Source of the DNA: Sphingopyxis lindanitolerans
GTDB lineage: Bacteria > Pseudomonadota > Alphaproteobacteria > Sphingomonadales > Sphingomonadaceae
Assembly (NCBI RefSeq): GCF_002993885.1
Contig: NZ_CM009578.1
Coordinates: 499,251-563,250, forward strand
Direction: 5' to 3'
Length of the DNA: 64,000 bases
The first letter of the stretch is position 1; each line of letters starts with the position of its first letter. The position numbers and the translations under genes were made by a program. This document shows positions 8,860 through 16,685 of the stretch, piece after piece. Under the pieces are notes generated by a model. That model was not told the DNA's origin. It made no database searches and worked only from the letters and a program-made list of their open reading frames with translations.

Positions 8860-10041
8860 TCAATCGACGCCAATCCAGCGCCCGCTGAACAGGCCATATC
8901 CGTCAAGCGCGCGAGCATAAAGCTTTTCATAAGCGCCGACCATCCTTGATTCGTCGAAGCGATCGGCCGCGGCGCGCCGATTTTCGGCCCCGATCCGCGC
9001 GCGAAGCGGCGCGTCCCCGACCATCCGCGCCAGCGCCGCGCCGAACCCCTGCGCGTCCCCGGCGATGAACGGCCGGTTGCCGTCTGCAACCATCGCGGCG
9101 ACATCGCCGACAGCGGGGCTGACGACGGGAAGCCCCGCCGCCATCGCCTCGATCACCGCAATCGGCGCTTGTTCGCTGAGCGACGACAGCGCGAGCAGGT
9201 CGAAATGGCCGATCCAGCGCGCGGGTTCGGCCATGAAGCCCGGCATCACCAGCCGGTCGGCCATCCCGCAAGCGGCCGCTTCGGCGCCAATCGCCGCGCG
9301 CTCGCTTCCCTCGCCGACGATCACGAGCCGAACGCCGGGCGGCAGCGCCGCGACGGCGCGCACCAGCCGCGGCAGATCCTTGACCTTGCGCAATCCCGCG
9401 ACGGTGCCGATCACCACCTCGCCCGCCCGGCGCTCGAAACCCGGAATCGGGACCGACGGCCCGGCGGCATAGGCGGCGACGTCGATGCCGTTGCGGATCA
9501 GGCGGGTGCGCGATTCCGCGTGCCATTCGTCGGCGGCGATCCGCTGAAGCAGCGTCGAGGGCACGACGACCGATTGCGCTGTGCGCAGCGCGATCCGCCG
9601 GAAAAGATTGCGTTTCCAATTGCGCCGGACGCTTTCATCCTCGTTGAAGCCGTCCTCGTGATGGATCAGGTCGGGCATATTGTGCTGCCCGCGCGAGCCC
9701 AGAAGGCGGCGCGCCATCACCCCGTCCATCGCGCCCCAATTATAGCTCAGCACCAGATCGAAATTCCGCATGTAGCGCGCCAGATCGCGGTAGCGTCCGA
9801 GCGACGGCTTGCCGTGCAGCGGCGGCGCATCCTTCGGGAAATCGACGACAATATCGGGATCGATCGCATCGCGGGCGCCGAGCGCATCGGGCATCGCCGA
9901 CAGGATTATGTGATGCGCGCGGTCGCCCATCAGGTTCATCAGCCGGACCGCGCGGGCTTCCTTGCCGCCGAGCGAGAAGCTCGAATGGAGGTGCAGGATG
10001 CGGACCGGCTGATCGCGCCCCGGCGGCTCGGCTTCGCTCAC
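8860..10041 (-). CDS. Glycosyltransferase family 4
   Basis: 393 residues starting at GTG 10039-10041, which overlaps the stop of the upstream hydrolase by 4 nt (GTGA). It has two Rossmann domains: N-terminal acceptor domain opening with ILHLHSSFSLGGKE, and a C-terminal donor domain containing GTVAGLRKVKDLPRL, VIVGEGSE and the SEQAPIAVIEAMAAGLPVV region that binds the nucleotide sugar. No membrane segment is seen, so it is likely a peripheral cytosolic enzyme. Resemblance is to GT4 enzymes of exopolysaccharide pathways, but no polysaccharide cluster is nearby, so acceptor and sugar are unknown. Translational coupling to an alpha/beta hydrolase is the only context. Confidence 0.85.
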   Translation of the reverse strand: MSEAEPPGRDQPVRILHLHSSFSLGGKEARAVRLMNLMGDRAHHIILSAMPDALGARDAIDPDIVVDFPKDAPPLHGKPSLGRYRDLARYMRNFDLVLSYNWGAMDGVMARRLLGSRGQHNMPDLIHHEDGFNEDESVRRNWKRNLFRRIALRTAQSVVVPSTLLQRIAADEWHAESRTRLIRNGIDVAAYAAGPSVPIPGFERRAGEVVIGTVAGLRKVKDLPRLVRAVAALPPGVRLVIVGEGSERAAIGAEAAACGMADRLVMPGFMAEPARWIGHFDLLALSSLSEQAPIAVIEAMAAGLPVVSPAVGDVAAMVADGNRPFIAGDAQGFGAALARMVGDAPLRARIGAENRRAAADRFDESRMVGAYEKLYARALDGYGLFSGRWIGVD

Positions 10042-10976
10042 GCCGCCGGAAGCTCGGCGATCCAGGCGTCGACCGCGGCGCGCGCTTCGCCCTCGTCCAT
10101 CGTCGGCGCATGGCCGACCCCCGGCACCTCGACGAGCCGCGCGTGCGGCAATTCCTTCGCCATCTTTCGCGCTGCGACCGCCGATAATATATCGGACAAT
10201 TGCCCGCGCAGGACCAGCACCGGCACTTCGCCGAACGCCCGATAGGCGGGCCACAGGTCGACCCCGGCCTCATCGCCGTTCGGCACGCGCAGCGGCGCCG
10301 CGATCTGCTTGTCATAATCGGTGACGATCCGCCCCTCGGGGGTCAGCCGGTGGGTGCGCTTGGTCAACCGCAGCCAGTCGTGGATGCTGAACCCCGGATA
10401 GATGGCGGCGTTGAGGTCGGCCACCGCGCGCGCCGCGTGAATCCAGGTCGGCTGGCTGCCCCCCACACCGATATAATCGCGGATGCGGTCGAGCCCCGCC
10501 TTTTCGAGTTCGGGCCCGACATCGTTGAGCAGCGCGCCGGTGACGCACCCCGGCTGCGTCGCGGCGAGCAGCATCGAGACAAGCCCGCCGAGCGAGGTGC
10601 CCACGGTCGCGCAGCGCGCTATGCCCAGTTCGTCGAGCAGCAGGGTGATGTCCTGCACATAGGTCAGCGGGACATAGGTCATCGGATCCTTGGCATAGGC
10701 GCTTTCGCCGCGGCCACGGAAATCGAGGACGATCACACGCCGCTTCGTCGCCAAATGCGGCGCCAGCGCCTCGAAATCGCGGGCGTTGCGGGCGAGGCCA
10801 GGCAGGCACAGGATCGGCGGCGCGGCGGCCGACGCCGCCGGACCGGCATAGATGCGCGCATGCAGCCGGACGCCGTCGTGCGACCACCAATAATGATCGT
10901 CCCAATCGCGCCCGCTATCCTGTCTGACCGTAATCGACCGTCCCCTTGGCTCCGTGTCCGCCCCGTCTATCGCCAA
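10038..10976 (-). CDS. Alpha/beta hydrolase
   Basis: About 298-312 residues. The fold has a nucleophile elbow GTSLGG, an oxyanion-region CLPGLARNARDFE, and the catalytic His in GVGHAP near the C-terminus, as in esterases and C-C hydrolases. The start is unusual: no ATG or GTG occurs in frame before the conserved region. TTG 10974-10976 is the only standard codon but has no ribosome site; an ATT at 10932-10934 follows AAGGGGA at ideal spacing. The stop overlaps the GTG of the glycosyltransferase, so the two are one transcript. Divergent from astD. Substrate unknown. Confidence 0.8.
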   Translation of the reverse strand: MAIDGADTEPRGRSITVRQDSGRDWDDHYWWSHDGVRLHARIYAGPAASAAAPPILCLPGLARNARDFEALAPHLATKRRVIVLDFRGRGESAYAKDPMTYVPLTYVQDITLLLDELGIARCATVGTSLGGLVSMLLAATQPGCVTGALLNDVGPELEKAGLDRIRDYIGVGGSQPTWIHAARAVADLNAAIYPGFSIHDWLRLTKRTHRLTPEGRIVTDYDKQIAAPLRVPNGDEAGVDLWPAYRAFGEVPVLVLRGQLSDILSAVAARKMAKELPHARLVEVPGVGHAPTMDEGEARAAVDAWIAELPAA

Positions 10977-11111
10977 CCGGCGCGGGGGCGCAAGCCATCG
11001 CGCCCGATCGTCTCGCTCGCCCTTCCCGCCCCGCTCGAACCCAAACGGATCAGGATGTTGCCTGCCAGCCGGTTGCCGCCACCCGCTTTCGCCGATAAGA
11101 GGCGGAGGACC

Positions 11112-12557
11112 ATGAGCGAAGAGTTGCTTTCCTTTGAACCCGCGACCGGTGACGAGCTGTGGCGCGGCGCGGTCAGCGACGTCGACCAGGAAGTCGAAAT
11201 CGCGCGGCGCGCCTGGCCCGAATGGGCGGCAAAAGCGGTCACCTTCCGCTCCGAAACGCTCCGCCGCTTCGCCGACCGGGTCAAGGCCGAAGCCGACACC
11301 CTCGCCGACCTGATCGCGCGCGAGACGGGCAAACCCCTGTGGGAAGCGCGTACCGAGGTCGAATCGGTCGCGAACAAGGTCGATATTTCGGTCAAAGCCT
11401 ATGCCGAACGCACCCCCAACCGCCGGATCGAGGGCGCGATGGGGCTGCGCAGCGCGGTGCGCCACAAGCCGCACGGCGCTTTGGCGGTGCTCGGCCCCTA
11501 TAATTTCCCGGCGCACCTGCCCAACGGCCATATCGTCCCGGCGCTGCTCGCGGGCAATTCGGTGCTGTTCAAACCGTCCGAAAAGACCCCGGCGACCGGC
11601 GCCAAGCTCGTCGAACTGTTCCATAGCGCGGGCGTTCCGCACGAGGTGCTGCGCCTTGTCATCGGCGGCTCCGACGCGGGCAAGGCGCTGGCGGGCCATC
11701 CGGGGCTCGACGGCCTGCTGTTTACCGGATCGGCGCGCACCGGGGTCGCGCTCAGTCGCCAGTTCGCGGGCCAGCCGGGCAAGATCCTCGCGCTCGAAAT
11801 GGGCGGCAACAACCCGATCGTCGTCTGGGACACCGCCGACATCGCCACCGCCGCGATATTGGTCGTCCAGTCGGCCTTCCTCAGCGCCGGGCAAAGGTGC
11901 AGCAACGCACGCCGCCTGATCGTCAAGGACAGCCTGGCCGACCGGCTGCTCGACGAGGTCAAGGCGCTCGCCAACCGACTGATCGTCGACCATCCGCACG
12001 CCGACCCCGCGCCCTATATGGGGCCGGTGATCGACAATGAGGCCGCCGACGGACTGACCGAAAGCTTTTTGATCCTGATGTCGAACGGCGGCCAGGTGAT
12101 CCGCCACATGACGCGCCCGGTCGCCGGCCGCCCCTTTCTGACCCCCGGCATCATCGACGTCACCGCGATGCCCGAACGGCCCGATATCGAGCTGTTCGGC
12201 CCGTTGCTCCAGGTCATCCGCGTCGACAGTTTCGAGGCCGCGATCGCCGAGGCGAACAACACCAGCTTCGGCCTTTCCGCCGCGCTGATCGGCGGCACGC
12301 CGCAGCTCTACGACCAGTTCTGGGCCAATGCCCGCGCCGGGGTGATCAACTGGAACCGCCCGACCAACGGCGCCTCCTCGGCGGCGCCCTTCGGCGGCAT
12401 CGGCTTGTCGGGCAACCACCGCCCGAGCGCCTTCTACGCCGCCGATTATTGCGCCTATCCGGTGGCGAGCGCCGAAAGCGACGCGATGCGCGCCTCGATC
12501 GGCGTGGGATTGCGCGATCCCGAAGGCTCGCGGTTGGTAACAAAAAACTATCTCTAA
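11112..12557 (+). CDS. astD: Succinylglutamate-semialdehyde dehydrogenase
   Basis: 481 residues from ATG 11112, with GGCGGAGGA upstream. It oxidises N-succinylglutamate semialdehyde to N-succinylglutamate with NAD, step four of the arginine succinyltransferase pathway. Signatures: LGPYNFPAHLPNGH, the NAD-loop LLFTGSARTG, the catalytic Glu in LEMGGNNP, the catalytic Cys in SAGQRCSNARR, and the AstD-specific end NWNRPTNGASSAAPFGG followed by GNHRPSAFYAADYCAYPV. The other ast genes are not beside it. A member of the same clade with another aldehyde substrate cannot be excluded. Confidence 0.88.
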   Translation: MSEELLSFEPATGDELWRGAVSDVDQEVEIARRAWPEWAAKAVTFRSETLRRFADRVKAEADTLADLIARETGKPLWEARTEVESVANKVDISVKAYAERTPNRRIEGAMGLRSAVRHKPHGALAVLGPYNFPAHLPNGHIVPALLAGNSVLFKPSEKTPATGAKLVELFHSAGVPHEVLRLVIGGSDAGKALAGHPGLDGLLFTGSARTGVALSRQFAGQPGKILALEMGGNNPIVVWDTADIATAAILVVQSAFLSAGQRCSNARRLIVKDSLADRLLDEVKALANRLIVDHPHADPAPYMGPVIDNEAADGLTESFLILMSNGGQVIRHMTRPVAGRPFLTPGIIDVTAMPERPDIELFGPLLQVIRVDSFEAAIAEANNTSFGLSAALIGGTPQLYDQFWANARAGVINWNRPTNGASSAAPFGGIGLSGNHRPSAFYAADYCAYPVASAESDAMRASIGVGLRDPEGSRLVTKNYL

Positions 12558-12632
12558 CCCGGCAAATTTTGCTTCATAGCCGTCAATAAAGCCTGTTTTG
12601 CCATCCCGGCCCTGACGGACCATCTGTTTCGC

Positions 12633-13430
12633 ATGGAAAAGACTCTCCCTCCCGCGGGCAAGCTATGGCTCGTCGGCGCCGGTCCCGGCGACCCCGACCT
12701 GTTGACGCTGCGCGCCGCGCGGCTGCTGACAAGTGCCGATCTGGTGGTCCATGACGGGCTGGTCGGCAAGGGCGTGCTCGCGTTGATCCCGGCGCATGTG
12801 ACCCGCATCAGCGTCGCCAAGCAGCGCAGCCGTCACACGATGAAGCAGGAAGCGATCAACGACCTGCTCGTCCGCGAAACGCGCGCCGGCAAGCAGGTCG
12901 TGCGGCTGAAGGGCGGCGACCCGTTCATCTTTGGCCGCGGCGGCGAGGAACTCGACGCCGCGCGTGCAGCGGGCATCGCGTGCGAGGTCGTCCCCGGCAT
13001 CACCGCCGCCGCGGGCTGCGCCGCGCAGGCCGGCCTCCCCCTCACCCACCGCGAGGATGCGAGCGCGGTCAGCTTCGTCGCCGGCCAGTGCAAGGATCTG
13101 ACCGACCAGGACTGGTCGGGCCTCGCGGGGCACGGCCGCACTCTCGTCATCTATATGGGCCTCGCGACGGCTTCGGCGATCGCCGACAAGCTGATCGCCG
13201 ATGGCGTCTCGCCCGGCCTGCCGGTCGCGATCGTCGAGCGCGGCACCACCTCCGACGCCCGCGTCCTGCGCACCTTGCTCACCGACCTCGGCGACCTCGT
13301 CGCGCGCGAGGCGGTCCAGAGCCCGGCGCTGATCATCGTCGGCAAGGTCGCGGCGCGCGCCGACGCGCTCGACTGCCTCGGCACCCCCGGAATCACGGCT
13401 TCGATAAGGGATTTTTCATGCGAGTATTGA
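12633..13430 (+). CDS. cobA: Uroporphyrinogen-III C-methyltransferase
   Basis: 265 residues. It transfers two methyl groups from SAM to uroporphyrinogen III to make precorrin-2, here most likely for siroheme. Motifs: the N-terminal LVGAGPGDPDLLT, the RLKGGDPFIFGRGGEE loop, VVPGITAAAGCAAQAGLPLTHR, and the YMGL segment. It lacks the dehydrogenase/ferrochelatase domain of CysG. It opens an operon that continues with DUF2849, sulfite reductase, DUF934 and CysH; the downstream gene overlaps its 3' end by 13 nt. Context supports provision of siroheme to CysI. Confidence 0.93.
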   Translation: MEKTLPPAGKLWLVGAGPGDPDLLTLRAARLLTSADLVVHDGLVGKGVLALIPAHVTRISVAKQRSRHTMKQEAINDLLVRETRAGKQVVRLKGGDPFIFGRGGEELDAARAAGIACEVVPGITAAAGCAAQAGLPLTHREDASAVSFVAGQCKDLTDQDWSGLAGHGRTLVIYMGLATASAIADKLIADGVSPGLPVAIVERGTTSDARVLRTLLTDLGDLVAREAVQSPALIIVGKVAARADALDCLGTPGITASIRDFSCEY

Positions 13431-13714
13431 CCGGCAACGACCTGAAGACGGGGGCCGTCATCTGGTGGACCGGCCGCGACTGGTCGATCCATGTCGAGGA
13501 CGCCGCCGACGTCGGCGAGCATGGCGAGGCGATCCTCGCCGCCGAGGATGGCGCGCGCCGTGTCAACGGGGGTTATATCATCAACGCCGACGCTACGCCC
13601 AAGGGGCCGCGCCCCGCGCATATCAAGGACCGCATCCGCGCCCTTGGCCCGACGGTGCGTCCCGACCTGACGCTGAAGCCGGTCGATCCCGCGGCCGGCG
13701 AGTGGGTGATCTGA
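13418..13714 (+). CDS. DUF2849 protein of the sulfite reductase operon
   Basis: 98 residues, start ATG 13418 inside the end of cobA (13-nt overlap). A small soluble protein with TGAVIWWTGRDW near the start, a GGYIINADATPKGPRPAHIKD stretch in the middle and a DLTLKPVDP end, the pattern of DUF2849. The family is regularly found between siroheme synthase and cysI in alphaproteobacteria. Its biochemical role is not established as far as I know; a helper in sulfite reductase assembly is inferred from context. Confidence 0.85.
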   Translation: MRVLTGNDLKTGAVIWWTGRDWSIHVEDAADVGEHGEAILAAEDGARRVNGGYIINADATPKGPRPAHIKDRIRALGPTVRPDLTLKPVDPAAGEWVI

Positions 13715-13715
13715 T

Positions 13716-15350
13716 ATGTATAAATATGACCAATATGACCAGGCGATGGTCGATGCCCGCGTCGAGGATTTCCGCGATCAGGTGCGCCGCCGCATCGCCG
13801 GTGAGATGAACGACGACCAGTTCAAGCCGCTCCGGCTCAAGAACGGCCTCTATCTTCAGCTTCACGCCTATATGCTGCGCGTCGCCATCCCCTATGGCAC
13901 GCTCAATTCGCGGCAGCTTCGCAAGCTCGCCGACATCGCGCGCAAATATGATCGCGGCTATGGTCATTTCACGACGCGCCAGAATTTGCAGTATCACTGG
14001 ATCAAGCTGGAGGAAGCACCCGACATCCTCGCCGAACTGGCGACGGTCGAGATGCACGCGATCCAGACCAGCGGCGAAAGCATCCGCAATATTTCGGCCG
14101 ACCAATATGCGGGGGCCGCCGCCGACGAGATTTGCGACCCGCGCCCCTGGGCCGAATTGCTGCGCCAGGCGACGAGCTTTCACCCCGAATTCAGCTATCT
14201 GCCGCGCAAGTTCAAGATTTGCGTCATCTCCTCCCCCGCCGACCGCGCGGCGCTGCGCTGGCACGATTGCGCGCTGCGCATCGTGCGCAACGAAGCGGGC
14301 GAGGAAGGCTTTGAAGTCTATGCCGGCGGCGGCATGGGGCGAACCCCCTTCATCGCCTACAAAATTCGCGACTTCTGCCCGGCGGCGCAGATCTTCTCCT
14401 ATATTCAGGCGATCCTGCGCGTGTGGAACCTCCACGCACGGCGCGACAATATCCACAAGCAGCGGATGAAGATCCTCGTCCACGACCTGGGCGAAGAGGA
14501 ATTCCGCCGCCAGGTCGAGGAAGCGTTTCAGCATTTCCTGACCCTCGGCACCGACTTTCCGCAGGCCGAATATGACCGCATCGCGGCCTATTTCACCCCG
14601 CCGCCGTTCGAGACGGGCCTGTCCGACGACATCGACCGGTCGGACCCCGACTTTGCGCTGTGGGTCGATCAGCAGGTCATCGCGCACAAGGCGCCGGGCT
14701 ATGCGATCGCGAACATCAGTCTGAAGCCGATCGCCGGCATCGGCGGCGACATCACCGCCGAGCAGATGGACGTCGTCGCGGGCCTCGCCGAACGCTACAG
14801 CTTCGACGATGTTCGCGTCACCCACGCGCAGAACCTCGTCCTGCCGCACGTTCGCAAGGCCGATCTTCATGCGGTGTGGCAGGCGCTGCACGAGGCGGGG
14901 CTCGCCGATGCGAACCTCGACCTCGTCACCGACGTCATCGCCTGCCCCGGTCTCGATTATTGCACCCTCGCCAATGCGCGCTCGATCCCGGTCGCGCAGA
15001 AAATCCAGCAGCGCTTCGCCGACATGGACCGCCAGCTTGATCTCGGCGAGCTCAAGATCAAGATTTCGGGCTGCATCAACGCCTGCGGCCACCATCATGC
15101 GGGGCACATCGGTATCCTCGGCGTCGACCGCAAGGGCACCGAAAATTACCAGCTTCTGCTTGGTGGATCGGGCGCCGAAGACACGACGCAGGCCAAGATC
15201 ACGGGTCCGGGCTTCGACGAGGACGGCGTCGTCGACGCGGTCGAACGCGCGGTCGAATGCTATCGCACGCTCCGCGATCCCGGCGAGCGCTTTCTCGACA
15301 CCTATCGCCGCGTCGGTTTCGACGCCTTCAAGGAAGCTATTTATGGCTGA
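13716..15350 (+). CDS. cysI: Sulfite reductase, siroheme/[4Fe-4S] subunit
   Basis: 544 residues. It reduces sulfite to sulfide in cysteine biosynthesis. The two-repeat nitrite/sulfite reductase fold is clear: HFTTRQNLQYHWI in the first half, and cluster ligands Cys410, Cys416 (C-x5-C, ACPGLDYC) and Cys453, Cys457 (C-x3-C, SGCINACGHHH). Family members also include assimilatory nitrite reductases; the neighbouring cysH and lack of nitrate genes favour sulfite. No flavoprotein cysJ is adjacent, so electrons may come from ferredoxin or another reductase. Start is 1 nt after the DUF2849 stop; the DUF934 gene overlaps its end. Confidence 0.92.
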   Translation: MYKYDQYDQAMVDARVEDFRDQVRRRIAGEMNDDQFKPLRLKNGLYLQLHAYMLRVAIPYGTLNSRQLRKLADIARKYDRGYGHFTTRQNLQYHWIKLEEAPDILAELATVEMHAIQTSGESIRNISADQYAGAAADEICDPRPWAELLRQATSFHPEFSYLPRKFKICVISSPADRAALRWHDCALRIVRNEAGEEGFEVYAGGGMGRTPFIAYKIRDFCPAAQIFSYIQAILRVWNLHARRDNIHKQRMKILVHDLGEEEFRRQVEEAFQHFLTLGTDFPQAEYDRIAAYFTPPPFETGLSDDIDRSDPDFALWVDQQVIAHKAPGYAIANISLKPIAGIGGDITAEQMDVVAGLAERYSFDDVRVTHAQNLVLPHVRKADLHAVWQALHEAGLADANLDLVTDVIACPGLDYCTLANARSIPVAQKIQQRFADMDRQLDLGELKIKISGCINACGHHHAGHIGILGVDRKGTENYQLLLGGSGAEDTTQAKITGPGFDEDGVVDAVERAVECYRTLRDPGERFLDTYRRVGFDAFKEAIYG

Positions 15351-15768
15351 TGCCCTGCGTTTCCGCAACGACGACCCGATCGAGGAGCCTGCGGTTTCGC
15401 TCGACGCCTTCCTCGATCAGGACGGCGCCAGCGCGGTGCGGATCGAGGCTGGGGACGATCCCAGCCGTCTGATCCCGCACCTCGCCCGCGTCAAGCTGGT
15501 CGAGATCGGCATCCCGCGCTTTCGCGACGGGCGCTGCTTCACCTCGGCGCGCATCCTGCGCGAGGCGGGCTATGAGGGCGAGCTGCGCGCCGAGGGTGAC
15601 ATCCTCGTCGACCTCGTCTTCTTCATGCGCCGCTGCGGCTTCGACAGCTTCGCGGCGCAGGCCGGGCTGAACCGCGCCGACGTCGACGCAGCGCTCAGCC
15701 GTTACCCGACGGTCTATCAGGACGCCGCCGACGGCGCCGTACCGGTCTGGAAGCTGAGGCATGGCTGA
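15343..15768 (+). CDS. DUF934 protein of the sulfite reductase operon
   Basis: 141 residues, ATG 15343 overlapping the cysI stop by 8 nt. The sequence carries DUF934 features: LIPHLARVKLVEIGIPRFRDGR, RILREAGYEGELRAEGDIL and FFMRRCGFDSF. Proteins of this family are encoded next to sulfite reductase in many proteobacteria, often annotated as oxidoreductase probably involved in sulfite reduction. Function is unproven; coupling to cysI and cysH supports a role in the same pathway. Confidence 0.88.
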   Translation: MADALRFRNDDPIEEPAVSLDAFLDQDGASAVRIEAGDDPSRLIPHLARVKLVEIGIPRFRDGRCFTSARILREAGYEGELRAEGDILVDLVFFMRRCGFDSFAAQAGLNRADVDAALSRYPTVYQDAADGAVPVWKLRHG

Positions 15769-16552
15769 AGTGAAGGCCCTGCCCGACGACCGCACCCGCG
15801 ACCGGATCGACGCGGCGCCGCGCTTTACCCAGGCCGACGTCATCCGCCTCAACAATCTGTTCCGCGGCCAGGACGCGGCGGAAACCGTCGCGAGCGTGAT
15901 CGGGGCCGGGCTGCTCGGCGACGGCGCGATCGTGTCGAGCTTTGGCGCCGAGAGCGCGGTGCTGCTCCATCTCGTGACGCGCGCCGCCCCCGACATGCCT
16001 GTGCTGTTCCTCGATACGGGCAAGCATTTTCCCGAAACGCTCGCCTATCGCGATGACCTTACGGCGCGGCTGGGGCTCAACCTCGTCAACGTCGTTCCCG
16101 ATGCGGACGAACTCGCGGCGAAGGATGCGACCGAATTGCGCTGGTCCTACGACCCCGACGGCTGCTGCGAGATTCGCAAGGTCAAACCGCTCGAAAAGGC
16201 GCTGGGGCGTTTCGACACCTCGATCACCGGCCGCAAGGGCTTCCAGGCCTCGACGCGCACCGGCCTGCCGCGCTTCGAACTCGACGGCGCGACCGGCCGC
16301 CTGAAATTCAATCCGCTCGCCAATTGGACGCGCGAAGACCTCGACGCCTATTTCGCCGCGCACGACCTGCCGCGCCACCCGCTCGAAGCCGAAGGCTATC
16401 CCTCGATCGGCTGCTCGCCCTGCACCTCGAAGGTCAAGCCCGGCGAAGACCCGCGCGCGGGCCGCTGGCGCGGCTGGGACAAGACCGAATGCGGCATCCA
16501 CACCGAAGTGACGCCGATCGACGACGATCCGGCGAACGACCCGGCTTTCTAA
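15761..16552 (+). CDS. cysH: Adenylyl-sulfate (APS/PAPS) reductase
   Basis: 263 residues, overlapping the DUF934 stop by 8 nt. It reduces activated sulfate to sulfite with thioredoxin. Motifs: the P-loop-like SSFGAESAVLLH, LFLDTGKHFPET, and ITGRKGFQASTR. Two Cys pairs are present, Cys135-Cys136 in DGCCEIRKVKPL and Cys218/Cys221 in IGCSPCTSKV, plus the catalytic Cys in ECGIH. This CC/CxxC set holds a [4Fe-4S] cluster and marks APS-using reductases, unlike the E. coli PAPS type. It is the last gene of the operon; a long inverted repeat follows. Confidence 0.93.
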   Translation: MAEVKALPDDRTRDRIDAAPRFTQADVIRLNNLFRGQDAAETVASVIGAGLLGDGAIVSSFGAESAVLLHLVTRAAPDMPVLFLDTGKHFPETLAYRDDLTARLGLNLVNVVPDADELAAKDATELRWSYDPDGCCEIRKVKPLEKALGRFDTSITGRKGFQASTRTGLPRFELDGATGRLKFNPLANWTREDLDAYFAAHDLPRHPLEAEGYPSIGCSPCTSKVKPGEDPRAGRWRGWDKTECGIHTEVTPIDDDPANDPAF

Positions 16553-16557
16553 CTATC

Positions 16558-16666
16558 CGTCATTGCGAGGAGCCGAAGGCGACGCGGCAATCTCCAGCTA
16601 TCGACCTCGCGCAAGGTTGATAGCTGGAGATTGCTTCCCTCGGCTTTCGCCGGGGTCGCAATGACG
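16558..16666. repeat. Intergenic inverted repeat, family B, copy 1
   Basis: A long imperfect palindrome bounded by CGTCATTGCGAGG and the inverse CGCAATGACG, with an inner arm around TCTCCAGCTATC. A related element lies at 21311-21393. It sits between the convergent cysH and dnaB genes and may terminate both transcripts. Confidence 0.8.
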
Positions 16667-16685
16667 CAGCGATGCAACGTCGGGC

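Noticed and set aside
10038..12623. A single minus-strand frame of 861 codons
   Set aside because: Only the part up to about 10976 has alpha/beta hydrolase sequence. The rest is antisense to astD, low-complexity and Arg/Gly-rich, as expected for a long open frame opposite a GC-rich gene.
13623..15368. Long minus-strand frame opposite cysI
   Set aside because: Composition is Arg/Ala/Asp-rich without motifs, and the plus strand holds an unmistakable sulfite reductase.
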